From Pyrinomonadaceae bacterium (GTDB lineage: Bacteria; Acidobacteriota; Blastocatellia; Pyrinomonadales; Pyrinomonadaceae), in NCBI GenBank assembly GCA_030372865.1, contig JAUCQE010000281.1, forward strand, positions 1 to 35,096: a stretch of DNA of 35,096 nt, read 5' to 3'. Below the pieces are notes generated by a model that saw only the letters and a list, made by a program, of their open reading frames with translations, was not told the DNA's origin and did no database searches. Below, in pieces: positions 8,268-16,456 of this stretch (the first letter of the stretch is position 1; each line of letters opens with the position of its first letter). Both the position numbers and the translations under genes were made by a program.

Positions 8268-9611
8268 TCATGCCGCCGGGTATTGTTTTAATGTTGTTTC
8301 CCACTTATTGAACGCATTCCGAAGATCGTCGATAATAGCAGGCTCGCGTTCCTTGAAATCGGCATTCTCTCCTTCGTCTATCGAAAGGTTGTAAAGGAAT
8401 TCGTTCTTGCCGTCACGCAAATACTTCCAGTTTCCGTTCCGAACCGCACCCTGACGCTTCGTCCGCCAAAAGAACATTCTGTCGCCCGGATCTTTCTGTC
8501 CCGTTAAGGCCGACCTCACATCGATGCCGTCGAATGGATAATGTTCGTCCGCCTTCGCTCCTGCTGCAGCTACCATGGTCGCCGTCCAGTCCATCGTAAT
8601 TACAGGCTGGTCGGAAACCGATCCCGCTTTTGTGACGCCGGGCCAGCGGACGATCGCAGGGACGCGGACGCCACCTTCATACAGTTCCTGCTTTTGTCCG
8701 CGAAAGGGCCAGTGGTATGAGAAACGCTCGCCGCCGTTGTCGCTGGTGAATACCACGAGCGTGTTTTTATCGAGTCCGGAACTGCGCAATGTGTCCAACA
8801 CCTTGCCGACATTCGCATCCAGATTCTTTACCATTTCGGCATAAACCTTGATCGACCCGCCGGCACGAAATCCTTCCCTGCTGTACTCGATCGAATCGCT
8901 GAACGCCTTGTCTCCGGGTCCCTCCCACGGCCAATGCGGCGAAACATGATGCAAGCTCAAATAGAACGGCTCTACATGCGGACGCTTGAGGTACTCAACA
9001 GCACGGTCCGTCAACAGGTTCGTCAGATAACCGACGCGTTCGACCGTGACCTCGCCTTCGTACAGATCTAGGTTCTCGGTCATGTCTTTATGAGTAAAGT
9101 GGTCGACGGCGCCGCTCATGATGCCGAAGAACTCGTCAAATCCGTAGTGTAGTGGGCCAAAATCGGGCCAATAGCCGAGGTGCCATTTGCCGATCAGGGC
9201 AGTGTCGTAGCCAGCGGATCTGATAATAGATGAAACCGTTGGATGCGAACGCGGAATACCGGTCGTTTTCACGCGCTCACCGATCGCGGAGCGCTCGTGG
9301 ATCGGCTCTTCAAGACCGACAGGCAGACGCGCGGGGTAACGCCCGGTGTGGAAACCCACGCGTGTCGGTGTACATACCGGTGCAGCGGAGTACGCGTTGG
9401 TGAAACGAATGCCCTCTGAAGCCAGCCGATCGATTTTCGGCGTCTTATAATCGGGCCGCCCATAGCAGCTAAGATCGCCCCAGCCGAGATCGTCGGCCAT
9501 TATAAAAACAATATTCGGACGTGTCCGAGAATTTTTCGGTACTTGGCCGCTGACCCTCGCCGCTGCGGATAATGCGGCGGCACCTGCGATGAACTCTCTT
9601 CGGCTAACCAT
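8268..9611 (-). CDS. Tat-exported type I sulfatase
   Basis: The protein has 447 residues. The N-terminus has a twin-arginine signal (SRREFIAGAAALSAAARVSG). NIVFIMADDLGWGD supplies the metal-binding Asp40/Asp41. CTPTR at 80-84 followed by HTGRYPARL is the CxPxR sulfatase signature, whose Cys is converted to formylglycine. TSDNGG gives further metal ligands. It should hydrolyse sulfate esters, probably of polysaccharides or aryl compounds, in the periplasm or on the cell surface. No formylglycine-generating enzyme or anaerobic maturase is in the window, so maturation must come from elsewhere. The 186 bases upstream (9612-9797) show no other gene. Confidence 0.94.
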   Translation of the reverse strand: MVSRREFIAGAAALSAAARVSGQVPKNSRTRPNIVFIMADDLGWGDLSCYGRPDYKTPKIDRLASEGIRFTNAYSAAPVCTPTRVGFHTGRYPARLPVGLEEPIHERSAIGERVKTTGIPRSHPTVSSIIRSAGYDTALIGKWHLGYWPDFGPLHYGFDEFFGIMSGAVDHFTHKDMTENLDLYEGEVTVERVGYLTNLLTDRAVEYLKRPHVEPFYLSLHHVSPHWPWEGPGDKAFSDSIEYSREGFRAGGSIKVYAEMVKNLDANVGKVLDTLRSSGLDKNTLVVFTSDNGGERFSYHWPFRGQKQELYEGGVRVPAIVRWPGVTKAGSVSDQPVITMDWTATMVAAAGAKADEHYPFDGIDVRSALTGQKDPGDRMFFWRTKRQGAVRNGNWKYLRDGKNEFLYNLSIDEGENADFKEREPAIIDDLRNAFNKWETTLKQYPAA

Positions 9612-9797
9612 TGTTATGTCGCTATCTCACTTCGTGACACGGATGTCTCTCACTCGTGAACTGCTGTTGTGCAGATTGACAGCCTCGCCAGAAACGGGGC
9701 CTATGATTCTATCGGCAAACTTGACTGCGTTACCCCTCCGGTGGAATTCTGATTTTATACGCTAAGTTTGGGATTTTAGCTATAGGCGGCAGGTAAT

Positions 9798-11087
9798 TTA
9801 ACGGCGTTCACCGTGGCTGGGGCCCTCGGTTTTCGGCTCCTCGTTTTCGGGGTCTTCCTCGACCTGTTGTGCCAGAACGGTGTCCGCAGCCTCGGCGATG
9901 CGTTCCTCGATGTTCTCTGGCGGTGCCTCAGAGGGCGGAATTTCGCCGCCGTGATAGAAGGATGAGGCCTCGTAAAGTTCGCGAAGAAATTTCAGAAATA
10001 CCTTGCTTATCGCGATGGCGGGGATCGCGAGCACAAAGCCGAGAAACCCGAAAAGCTTGCCGCCGACGAGCAATCCAAGCAGGACCGCCATCGGATGCAG
10101 GCTCAGCCGTCCGCCGAGAATCTTTGGCGTAAGGTAGTATCCCTCAACGCTCTGGACCGCCACGAATATCCCGAGAACTGCGCTGACCTGCCATATCCCG
10201 CCGCCCTCGGCGATGGTAAAAGCAACCGCCAAGACAATGCCGAGAATCGTGCCGACGTACGGAATTGCATTGAGCAACCCCGCGATCAACGCGATGCCCG
10301 CCCAGGCCGGCACTCCTAGAAACCAGAAACCGATCGCGTAAAGCACTGCCATGATCATCCCGATCAGGAGCTGGCCGCGAACATAGGATTCAAGGATGCG
10401 GCCGGATTCGTCGAACAGCCGGCTGAACGGCCCGCGAAACCGCGGCGGAATAAGCCCTTCCATCGAATCACGCCATCGCTGAAAGTCGATAAGTATGTAA
10501 AACACAAAGAACGGCACCAGCAGCATGTCGAGCGACGAACTGATAGTTGCCCACAACACCGTGCCACGGCCGTTGGTTTTCGTAATGTTGCCCGACGGGT
10601 CGATGGTGGTCGTTGGCGTCGAAAGAAATTCGTCGTAGAAAGCGACCGGGTCGCTCAGAAATTTTTCGATCGTGTCACCGGCCACGCGTTCGAGCGGCGG
10701 CGAATATCGTTTCAGGAACGCCCGCTGGCGAGCCGCATTCTCCGGCGTGAAGCTGTCCGATAATGCCTGCCCGGCCTTCGAACTTTCCTCCCAAAGGTCG
10801 GGCACTACGTAGGTAAGGAATGCGGCGATAGATAGCGAGACCAACGCGATAGCTCCGAGCGTGGCGATCGGACGCGACAGTCCTAAGCCCTCTCCACGTA
10901 CGACCAGCGGGTTCAAAAGATATGCAATGGCGAAGGAGGCGAGGACGGGAACGATAACAACCGATCCCACAATGTAAAGAAAATAAAGGACGATGGCGGA
11001 GACAACGACGACCGGAACCCAGCGGAACCACCAGAAGGGCGACGCTCCATCAGGCAGCCGCAAAGTAAGCCATCGTCGTTTCATCAT
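9798..11087 (-). CDS. AI-2E family transporter (PerM/UPF0118-type membrane protein)
   Basis: The protein has 429 residues. Two hydrophobic helices follow the basic start (VPVVVVSAIVLYFLYIVG, VVIVPVLASFAIAYLLNPLV), then another helix, a soluble domain of about 90 residues, and a C-terminal group of helices including FFVFYILIDF and AGIALIAGLLNAIPYVGTIL. The conserved NAIPYVG segment and the ILGGRLSLHPMAVLLGLLVGGKLFGF block are typical of this family. Members have been linked to autoinducer-2 export or Na+/H+ exchange; the substrate is unknown here. The last about 55 residues are a Glu/Pro-rich cytoplasmic tail. The gene lies 56 bases downstream of the aminotransferase. Confidence 0.92.
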   Translation of the reverse strand: MMKRRWLTLRLPDGASPFWWFRWVPVVVVSAIVLYFLYIVGSVVIVPVLASFAIAYLLNPLVVRGEGLGLSRPIATLGAIALVSLSIAAFLTYVVPDLWEESSKAGQALSDSFTPENAARQRAFLKRYSPPLERVAGDTIEKFLSDPVAFYDEFLSTPTTTIDPSGNITKTNGRGTVLWATISSSLDMLLVPFFVFYILIDFQRWRDSMEGLIPPRFRGPFSRLFDESGRILESYVRGQLLIGMIMAVLYAIGFWFLGVPAWAGIALIAGLLNAIPYVGTILGIVLAVAFTIAEGGGIWQVSAVLGIFVAVQSVEGYYLTPKILGGRLSLHPMAVLLGLLVGGKLFGFLGFVLAIPAIAISKVFLKFLRELYEASSFYHGGEIPPSEAPPENIEERIAEAADTVLAQQVEEDPENEEPKTEGPSHGERR

Positions 11088-11143
11088 TTAACACGTCCAA
11101 CAGGACGCATGTTATCTGAACACAAAACCGAGCGGCCGGATGT

Positions 11144-12448
11144 TCAGCACTGTACAAACGCGGCATCAAGGGCGGCGACCAGCTCGTCGACGTTGTCTTT
11201 TGTTGAGTTAAGCATCATTCCCGTTCTGATCACATTCCCGTAGAGCCCGCCTTTTCCGATCAACACACCGCGGCGTTTTGTTTCTTCAAAGACCTGTAGG
11301 ACTGCGGCCGGTGCCGGTTCTTTGGTCTCGCGGTCCTTAACGAGCTCGATTCCCTGCATCAGGCCCATGCCGCGAACGTCACCGATGACAGGATATTTAT
11401 CCTTTAGCTCCTCAAGCTTTTCACGGAGGTAATTACCGACAACGCGTGCATTTGTTCGAAGGTCGTCGTCCTCGATCATTTCGATCACCGCCAAAGCCGC
11501 GGCCGTCGAGACGGGATTTCCGCCGAAAGTGGCAAATGTAAGGCCCGGAAATTTATCGGCAACTTCGGGCGTCGCGATCGTCCAGCCGATCGGGATGCCG
11601 TTCGCCATCCCTTTTGCCGACGTGATGATGTCCGGCCCCGAGTCCCAATGCTCGATGCCGAACCACTTATCGCCGGTGCGTCCCCAGCCCGTCTGCACTT
11701 CGTCCGCGATGCACAGGCCGCCATATTTTCGCGTGATCTCGTAAACACGCTGGAAATAACCCTGCGGCGGTACGATAAATCCGCCGACGCCGAGTATCGG
11801 TTCGGCCATGAATGCGGCGATCTCGCCGGTCGTGGTCGTTTGTATCAACTCTTCGACATCATTCGCACAGGCAAGTCCGCAATTCTCCGGCGTCGCGTTG
11901 AACGGACAGCGGTAGCAATAAGGTGCGTGAGCATGGACCATGCCTGCGACCTGTGCCGGCAGCGGACGCCAGGTCGAATGGCCGACGGCCGAAAGTGCGG
12001 TCGCCGACCGCCCCGAATAGCTATGCCGGAGCACGACGACCTCATGCCGTCCGGTCGCGGTCTTCGCAGCCATCACCGCGGTATCATCAGCCTCGGTGCC
12101 GCTGTTCGAGAAAAAGCTCTTCTTCAAATTCCCCGGCGTGATCTCGGCAAGCTTCTCAGCAAGGTTAGATTGGTTCGGGTTGGCATAAAGTGCCGACGTG
12201 TGCTGGATCGTCTTGTTCTGTTCCAGGACCGCCTCATTTATCCTTGGATTCGCATGCCCGACGCTGACCGTCAACACGCCGCCGAAACAATCCAGATACC
12301 GGTTGCCCGCGTCGTCCCATACATACTCACCCTCGCCTTTTACGAGAGCAAGCGGCTCCTGGTAATAGGTCGCCACGGCCGGAAAAAGAAATTCCTTGTG
12401 CTTTTCGATCGCACTCTTCAACGACGTCTTGGGTTCTGGATGAGTCAT
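11144..12448 (-). CDS. Class III aminotransferase, AGXT2-like
   Basis: The PLP enzyme has 434 residues. SNSGTEADDTAV is the phosphate-binding loop region, Asp249 in IADEVQTGWGRTG contacts the pyridine nitrogen, and Lys279 in TSAKGMANGIPIG forms the Schiff base. The segment YCYRCPFNATPENCGLACA and overall layout resemble alanine-glyoxylate aminotransferase 2 and related beta-alanine/beta-aminoisobutyrate transaminases. With dihydropyrimidinase 5 kb away on the same strand, transamination of beta-alanine from uracil breakdown is a reasonable inference. Other omega-amino acids (GABA, ornithine-type) are also possible. Confidence 0.9.
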   Translation of the reverse strand: MTHPEPKTSLKSAIEKHKEFLFPAVATYYQEPLALVKGEGEYVWDDAGNRYLDCFGGVLTVSVGHANPRINEAVLEQNKTIQHTSALYANPNQSNLAEKLAEITPGNLKKSFFSNSGTEADDTAVMAAKTATGRHEVVVLRHSYSGRSATALSAVGHSTWRPLPAQVAGMVHAHAPYCYRCPFNATPENCGLACANDVEELIQTTTTGEIAAFMAEPILGVGGFIVPPQGYFQRVYEITRKYGGLCIADEVQTGWGRTGDKWFGIEHWDSGPDIITSAKGMANGIPIGWTIATPEVADKFPGLTFATFGGNPVSTAAALAVIEMIEDDDLRTNARVVGNYLREKLEELKDKYPVIGDVRGMGLMQGIELVKDRETKEPAPAAVLQVFEETKRRGVLIGKGGLYGNVIRTGMMLNSTKDNVDELVAALDAAFVQC

Positions 12449-12540
12449 AGGATCATGATAACCGCGGAATATGTGAAAAAGGAGACGTCATTGTACTCCA
12501 ATTTCGGCCCAACCCGAGTCTGCAGATCGCGGCGGCCTGC

Positions 12541-14124
12541 TTAAAGTTCGTCGACAGTTAACTTAATATCGGCATATTTCCATGCGTCACCATACCGCTT
12601 TGCCACGGCCGCAGTTTCATCGTTTTTGCCCTGTGCCTCAAGTGCTTTCATCAGGCCAAACAGTGAGCGGCCGCTGCCCGGATTACGTCGCAGATCCTCG
12701 CGAAAAGTCTTCTCGGCCTCGACGAACTGCCCGTCGCGGAGCAGCGCACCGCCGAGATTCTCCCTGACCGGTGAGATCGATAGCGGCGGTTCGGAATACG
12801 GAAGCGTGTCTTCAGCATCGACAGCATCTCTTAAATAGTCGATCTCGGCGGCCTTGTCGCCCTTTTGACGAGCGATCGCCGCGTTGATCCGAGCGTCATC
12901 GATCTTTCTGAGCGGGGACGTGTCGGCAGTATCTTTTGGTCTTTCCGCTTCAGCTTTGACGACATCTCCTTTTGCGATCAGGGCCATCGCGCGTGCCCAT
13001 GACCAAGCGGTGAGCGTCTCAGGGCGGCTCTCCGTAGGCGGGGCCGGAGCATTTAGAATGTCGTCCCAACGCTTAAAGCGAACCCAATATCGCGGCCGCT
13101 GGTCTGTTGCACGAGGCGTTTTGAAGATGAACTTGCGATCGAGCGAATGTTGAACCTTGGCAAAATTACCCTGCATTGCATACGAGAACAAAAGGAAATT
13201 CAGAACGTGGTTGTAGTGCCAGTTCCTGAAGTCCTCCGATAACGTATCGGTCGGCATTGTTGCGGTCTCTTCGTTTGACTCGATCGATTTTTGAAAGTTG
13301 CCTGTCCGAACATAAATATGAGCAGGCATATGAACAAGATGACCAAATGACGGGATGAATATCTTTTGCCCGCGAAGCGTGTCGGCAGCTGCAAGAGCCC
13401 TTTCCGGCTGAAGCGAATCTTCGACGGCATGAATATAAGTATGCGTCAATCCGACGTGCTTTGGATGCCGTTTAAGGCCGGCCTCTAGAACAGCCAGCAT
13501 TTCCGGCCATCTGCCGACCGGCTCACCGTCACGCGTCCAATTCGTATACCCGGCTGAATAGAAAATGCTTAGAGCATAAAGAGCGGCGGCATCGGCATCC
13601 CGCGGCGTAGCTTCAAAGATCGGCTTCATCGCCTCGCGATAGGCGTCCTGGGAGGCTTTCCTGTCGTAACCGGCTTCGTCAGGAAGGAGCTTCGACAATG
13701 CTTCGATATACTTTCGGTCGGAAGGCGGAGACGGCATGGACATCGCGATCTTAATTGCATCCCGAGCCGTTTTCATGCGTTCTTTATCATTCGGATTTCC
13801 GCCTCCGGTACCACGAGGATAAGCCGCTAACGCAATTCCCCAATGTGCCATCGCCAGTTTCGGGTCGAGTTCGGCTGCACGGCGAAATGATCGGACAGCG
13901 TCGCCATCATTGAACGCATAATAAAAGGTCAAACCCTGATCGAAAAACTTCTGCGCCTCCTCGTTCGAGGTCGCGACCTTTCGATGCGAGATCGCGTCTG
14001 TTGCTACAAGCTCGATCGGCTTAGTTGATGCCGTGGTTTCCCCTGCCTGGTGACCGGAGTGTTGTGCCGCCACTGCTGCAACCAACAGCAGGATCACCGC
14101 AACCGAATTGCAGATTGATTTCAT
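12541..14124 (-). CDS. Secreted TPR-repeat protein
   Basis: The protein has 527 residues. A signal peptide (MKSICNSVAVILLLVAAVAA) precedes a short His-containing linker (QHSGHQAGE). The body is built of TPR-type helix pairs, for example EEAQKFFDQGLTFYYAFNDG and then AVRSFRRAAELDPKLAMAHWGIALA, with another repeat near the C-terminus (FVEAEKTFREDLRRNPGSGRS). It is probably periplasmic and serves protein-protein contacts. No catalytic motif is recognised. It ends 12 bases before the aldehyde dehydrogenase would begin if read in reverse order; on the transcript the dehydrogenase comes first, and the pair is likely co-transcribed. Confidence 0.8.
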   Translation of the reverse strand: MKSICNSVAVILLLVAAVAAQHSGHQAGETTASTKPIELVATDAISHRKVATSNEEAQKFFDQGLTFYYAFNDGDAVRSFRRAAELDPKLAMAHWGIALAAYPRGTGGGNPNDKERMKTARDAIKIAMSMPSPPSDRKYIEALSKLLPDEAGYDRKASQDAYREAMKPIFEATPRDADAAALYALSIFYSAGYTNWTRDGEPVGRWPEMLAVLEAGLKRHPKHVGLTHTYIHAVEDSLQPERALAAADTLRGQKIFIPSFGHLVHMPAHIYVRTGNFQKSIESNEETATMPTDTLSEDFRNWHYNHVLNFLLFSYAMQGNFAKVQHSLDRKFIFKTPRATDQRPRYWVRFKRWDDILNAPAPPTESRPETLTAWSWARAMALIAKGDVVKAEAERPKDTADTSPLRKIDDARINAAIARQKGDKAAEIDYLRDAVDAEDTLPYSEPPLSISPVRENLGGALLRDGQFVEAEKTFREDLRRNPGSGRSLFGLMKALEAQGKNDETAAVAKRYGDAWKYADIKLTVDEL

Positions 14125-14136
14125 ATCTTATTTGCC

Positions 14137-15615
14137 TCAATAGAGATTCCCTTCGCGTTTGCGTCCGGTGTAGTCGACGTAAACGACCTTAAGTTCGGTG
14201 TAAAAATCGAGAGCGGTCGAGCCCTGTTCGCGGGCACCGAGGCCGGTATTTTTAACGCCGCCGAACGGGATATGAGCCTCGCCGCCGGTCGTCGGAGAAT
14301 TGACATGCGTGATGCCAGTCTCGATCTCGTCGACGAAGCGGTAAATAGTGTTCGCGTCGTTCGTGAATATTGATGACGACAGGCCGTATTCGCTGTCGTT
14401 GGCGATGGTCATCGCCTCTTCGAAATCCTTGACCCTGATCACAGAAAGCACCGGACCGAAGATCTCTTCCTGTGCGATCCGCATATCTGTGGTCACGCGA
14501 TCAAAGACTGTCGGCTCAACGAACCAACCGTTCTCGAGCCCGTCGCCCTCCGCACGCTTCCCGCCGCACAAAAGTTCGGCTCCGTCTTCTCTGCCGATGT
14601 CGATGTATTTCAACACGGTCTTGAACTGGCCCTCATCGACCGAAGGCCCTATATGCGTTTCCGCGTCGTCGCCCGGCCCGAGCCGAAAGCTTTTTGCCCG
14701 TTCAACTATCTTCTCGACAAACTGATCTGCGACCGAGTCAACGACGATCGCCCGCGACGTCGCCGTGCACCGCTGGCCGGTAGAACCGAATGCTCCCTGT
14801 GCGGTCGATTCGACAGCAAGCTGCATATCGCAATCTTCAAGCACGACGACCGGATTCTTGCCGCCCATTTCTGCCTGCACCTTCACGCCCCGCGGAGCGA
14901 CCTGTGCATATATCTTCAGGCCAGTTTCGGTCGAGCCCGTGAACGATACGGCCTTTACTGCAGGGTGATTCAAGATCTCATCGCCGGCCTCGCTCCCTGA
15001 GCCGAGCACAAGGTTCAAGACACCCGGCGGCAGGCCCGCTTCGTTGAAGACCTTCGTCAGCAAGACGGCCGTCATCGGCGTCAGCGTCGCCGGCTTGAAG
15101 ACCACCGTGTTGCCCGCGACCAATGCCGGAGCGATCTTCCAGGCCGGTATCGCCACCGGAAAGTTCCACGGCGTGATGCAAGCCACTACGCCGTGCGGTT
15201 CCTTCACGGTGTACGCAAAATTTGCGGGTAGCTCCGACGGTATCGTCTCACCGACCAACCGACGCGATTCGCCCGCACAAAATTCGACCACGTTGATCGC
15301 GCGGCTAAGCTCGCCGCGGGATTCGGGAAGTGTTTTGCCTTCCTCGCGGGTTATCGCCCGGGCAAGCTCTTCCTTGCGTTCCTCCATCAGCCGGGCCGCT
15401 CGGGCGATGATGCGGCCGCGTGCGGGGGCGGGAGTTCGTTTCCATTCGCGGAAGGCATTGTACGCGGCTTCGACCGCGCGTCGGGCTTCGTCACGCGACG
15501 CGATCTGCACGGTACCGACCGTGTCGTTTACAACTGCGGGGTTGATGTTCGGGACGGTTTTGCCCGACTGTGATTCGATCCACTCTCCGTTGATAAAACT
15601 TCGATAAATTTCCAT
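14137..15615 (-). CDS. NAD(P)-dependent aldehyde dehydrogenase (ketoglutarate-semialdehyde DH-like)
   Basis: The track ORF starts at a TTG (15633). The ATG at 15615, giving MEIYRSFINGEWIES, matches the family start better, so the protein has 492 residues. CITPWNFPVAIPAWK and FTGSTETG are the cofactor-binding segments. EMGGKNP carries the general base Glu (about 249) and GQRCTATSR the catalytic Cys (about 283). GQRCTATSR is common in 2-oxoglutarate-semialdehyde (2,5-dioxovalerate) dehydrogenases, so an oxidised sugar-acid or semialdehyde substrate is plausible. With the aminotransferase nearby, oxidation of the semialdehyde left by transamination is another option. Confidence 0.92.
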   Translation of the reverse strand: MEIYRSFINGEWIESQSGKTVPNINPAVVNDTVGTVQIASRDEARRAVEAAYNAFREWKRTPAPARGRIIARAARLMEERKEELARAITREEGKTLPESRGELSRAINVVEFCAGESRRLVGETIPSELPANFAYTVKEPHGVVACITPWNFPVAIPAWKIAPALVAGNTVVFKPATLTPMTAVLLTKVFNEAGLPPGVLNLVLGSGSEAGDEILNHPAVKAVSFTGSTETGLKIYAQVAPRGVKVQAEMGGKNPVVVLEDCDMQLAVESTAQGAFGSTGQRCTATSRAIVVDSVADQFVEKIVERAKSFRLGPGDDAETHIGPSVDEGQFKTVLKYIDIGREDGAELLCGGKRAEGDGLENGWFVEPTVFDRVTTDMRIAQEEIFGPVLSVIRVKDFEEAMTIANDSEYGLSSSIFTNDANTIYRFVDEIETGITHVNSPTTGGEAHIPFGGVKNTGLGAREQGSTALDFYTELKVVYVDYTGRKREGNLY

Positions 15616-15699
15616 AGCTGCAAATGCGGGCAAAGGGTCCGTTGAAGTGCAATGAATATAAGCAATACGCCGCTAAAACGCAATATTCCGGCCAAAGCA

Positions 15700-15731
15700 A
15701 AAGCCCCGGCAGACTTTACTTCCGGGGCTTT
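15700..15731 (-). terminator. Rho-independent terminator after the lipoprotein gene
   Basis: A perfect 10-base inverted repeat (AAAGCCCCGG / CCGGGGCTTT) with a 12-base loop lies 22 bases after the stop of the lipoprotein gene. On the minus strand the hairpin is followed by TTTTGCTTT. It separates the lipoprotein transcript from the aldehyde dehydrogenase gene downstream. Confidence 0.75.
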
Positions 15732-15753
15732 CCACGTCGTTATTATACTCAGG

Positions 15754-16302
15754 CTACTTGCCGCCGTCTTTTTCCTTTTCCGGGCCCATCTCCATATCTG
15801 GAAAACTGATCTTCCACGCTCCGCCTTCCTTTTTGAAGTCCATGGTTTTCCAGCCGCCCTTTTCGTCCAGATACTCGACCGTCGCGCGGTCACCGTTTAT
15901 CTTTTCATTCCGGACCTCGGCTTTTTCCGCCTGCGGTTTGTTGAACATTTCACGAATGCCGTCGTCAACCGTCTTACCCGCGTCTTTACCGATCTCTGTA
16001 AAGAACTCGATAACATCGGACGCAAAGATCTTCTTCAGGCCTTCGTAGTCCTTCTCCTGCCGCATCTTATGAGCGGCCTTATAGACCTCGGACGGCGTCG
16101 CGTTTGCACTCACCTCGTTAACCGCCGCGGCGGGCGAGGCCGTCGGAGCCGGCGTGGCCGTAGTGTTCGCGGCGTTCACGTTCTGATTCGCCTTGTTCGA
16201 TTGTTGATTCCCGGTATTGGCTACGGGGCTTGCACATCCGAACGAAATAGAGACCGCGGCAAGCATTGAGCCGGCGATCAGGTTTTTAAAAGATCGATTC
16301 AC
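15754..16302 (-). CDS. Small lipoprotein with NTF2/DUF4878-like C-terminal domain
   Basis: The protein has 182 residues. A lipoprotein signal peptide ends in the lipobox ISFGCAS with Cys23 as the acylation site. Next comes a low-complexity Asn/Ala/Thr/Pro linker, then about 110 residues (PSEVYKAAHKMRQEKDYEGLKKIF ... DRATVEYLDEKGGWKTMDF ... GGAWKISF) with the helix-then-curved-sheet pattern of NTF2-like DUF4878 lipoproteins. Such domains bind small ligands or partners; no active site is claimed. The start has a good Shine-Dalgarno sequence (GGAGA, eight bases before ATG). The gene has its own terminator and is divergent from the acyl-CoA synthetase. Confidence 0.82.
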   Translation of the reverse strand: MNRSFKNLIAGSMLAAVSISFGCASPVANTGNQQSNKANQNVNAANTTATPAPTASPAAAVNEVSANATPSEVYKAAHKMRQEKDYEGLKKIFASDVIEFFTEIGKDAGKTVDDGIREMFNKPQAEKAEVRNEKINGDRATVEYLDEKGGWKTMDFKKEGGAWKISFPDMEMGPEKEKDGGK

Positions 16303-16456
16303 AATTTCTCCGTATTCTTATCAAGTTTTCCGCCTCGATTTTGGGCGGGTAATATCACTGTATTACAACGCTGCCGGGCCCGGGCACACCCATTTGGGTA
16401 GTTTTGTTACCGTGAATTTCCGAACCGCCGCATTAGCACGTATAGTACTGCAAAGA

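Noticed and set aside
11648-12544. 298-codon plus-strand ORF
   Set aside because: Antisense to the class III aminotransferase, with basic, low-information protein sequence and no start signal.
15652-16269. 205-codon plus-strand ORF
   Set aside because: Antisense to the terminator and lipoprotein gene; the lipoprotein has a signal peptide, lipobox and ribosome site.
16349-16366. GTAATA-N6-TATTAC inverted repeat between the lipoprotein and synthetase genes
   Set aside because: Only six-base arms with no other sign of a regulator; kept out of the feature list as likely chance.
16217-16456. 80-codon N-terminal extension of the acyl-CoA synthetase ORF
   Set aside because: It overlaps the divergent lipoprotein gene, crosses the intergenic region and has no similarity to the family; ATG 16457 gives the normal start.
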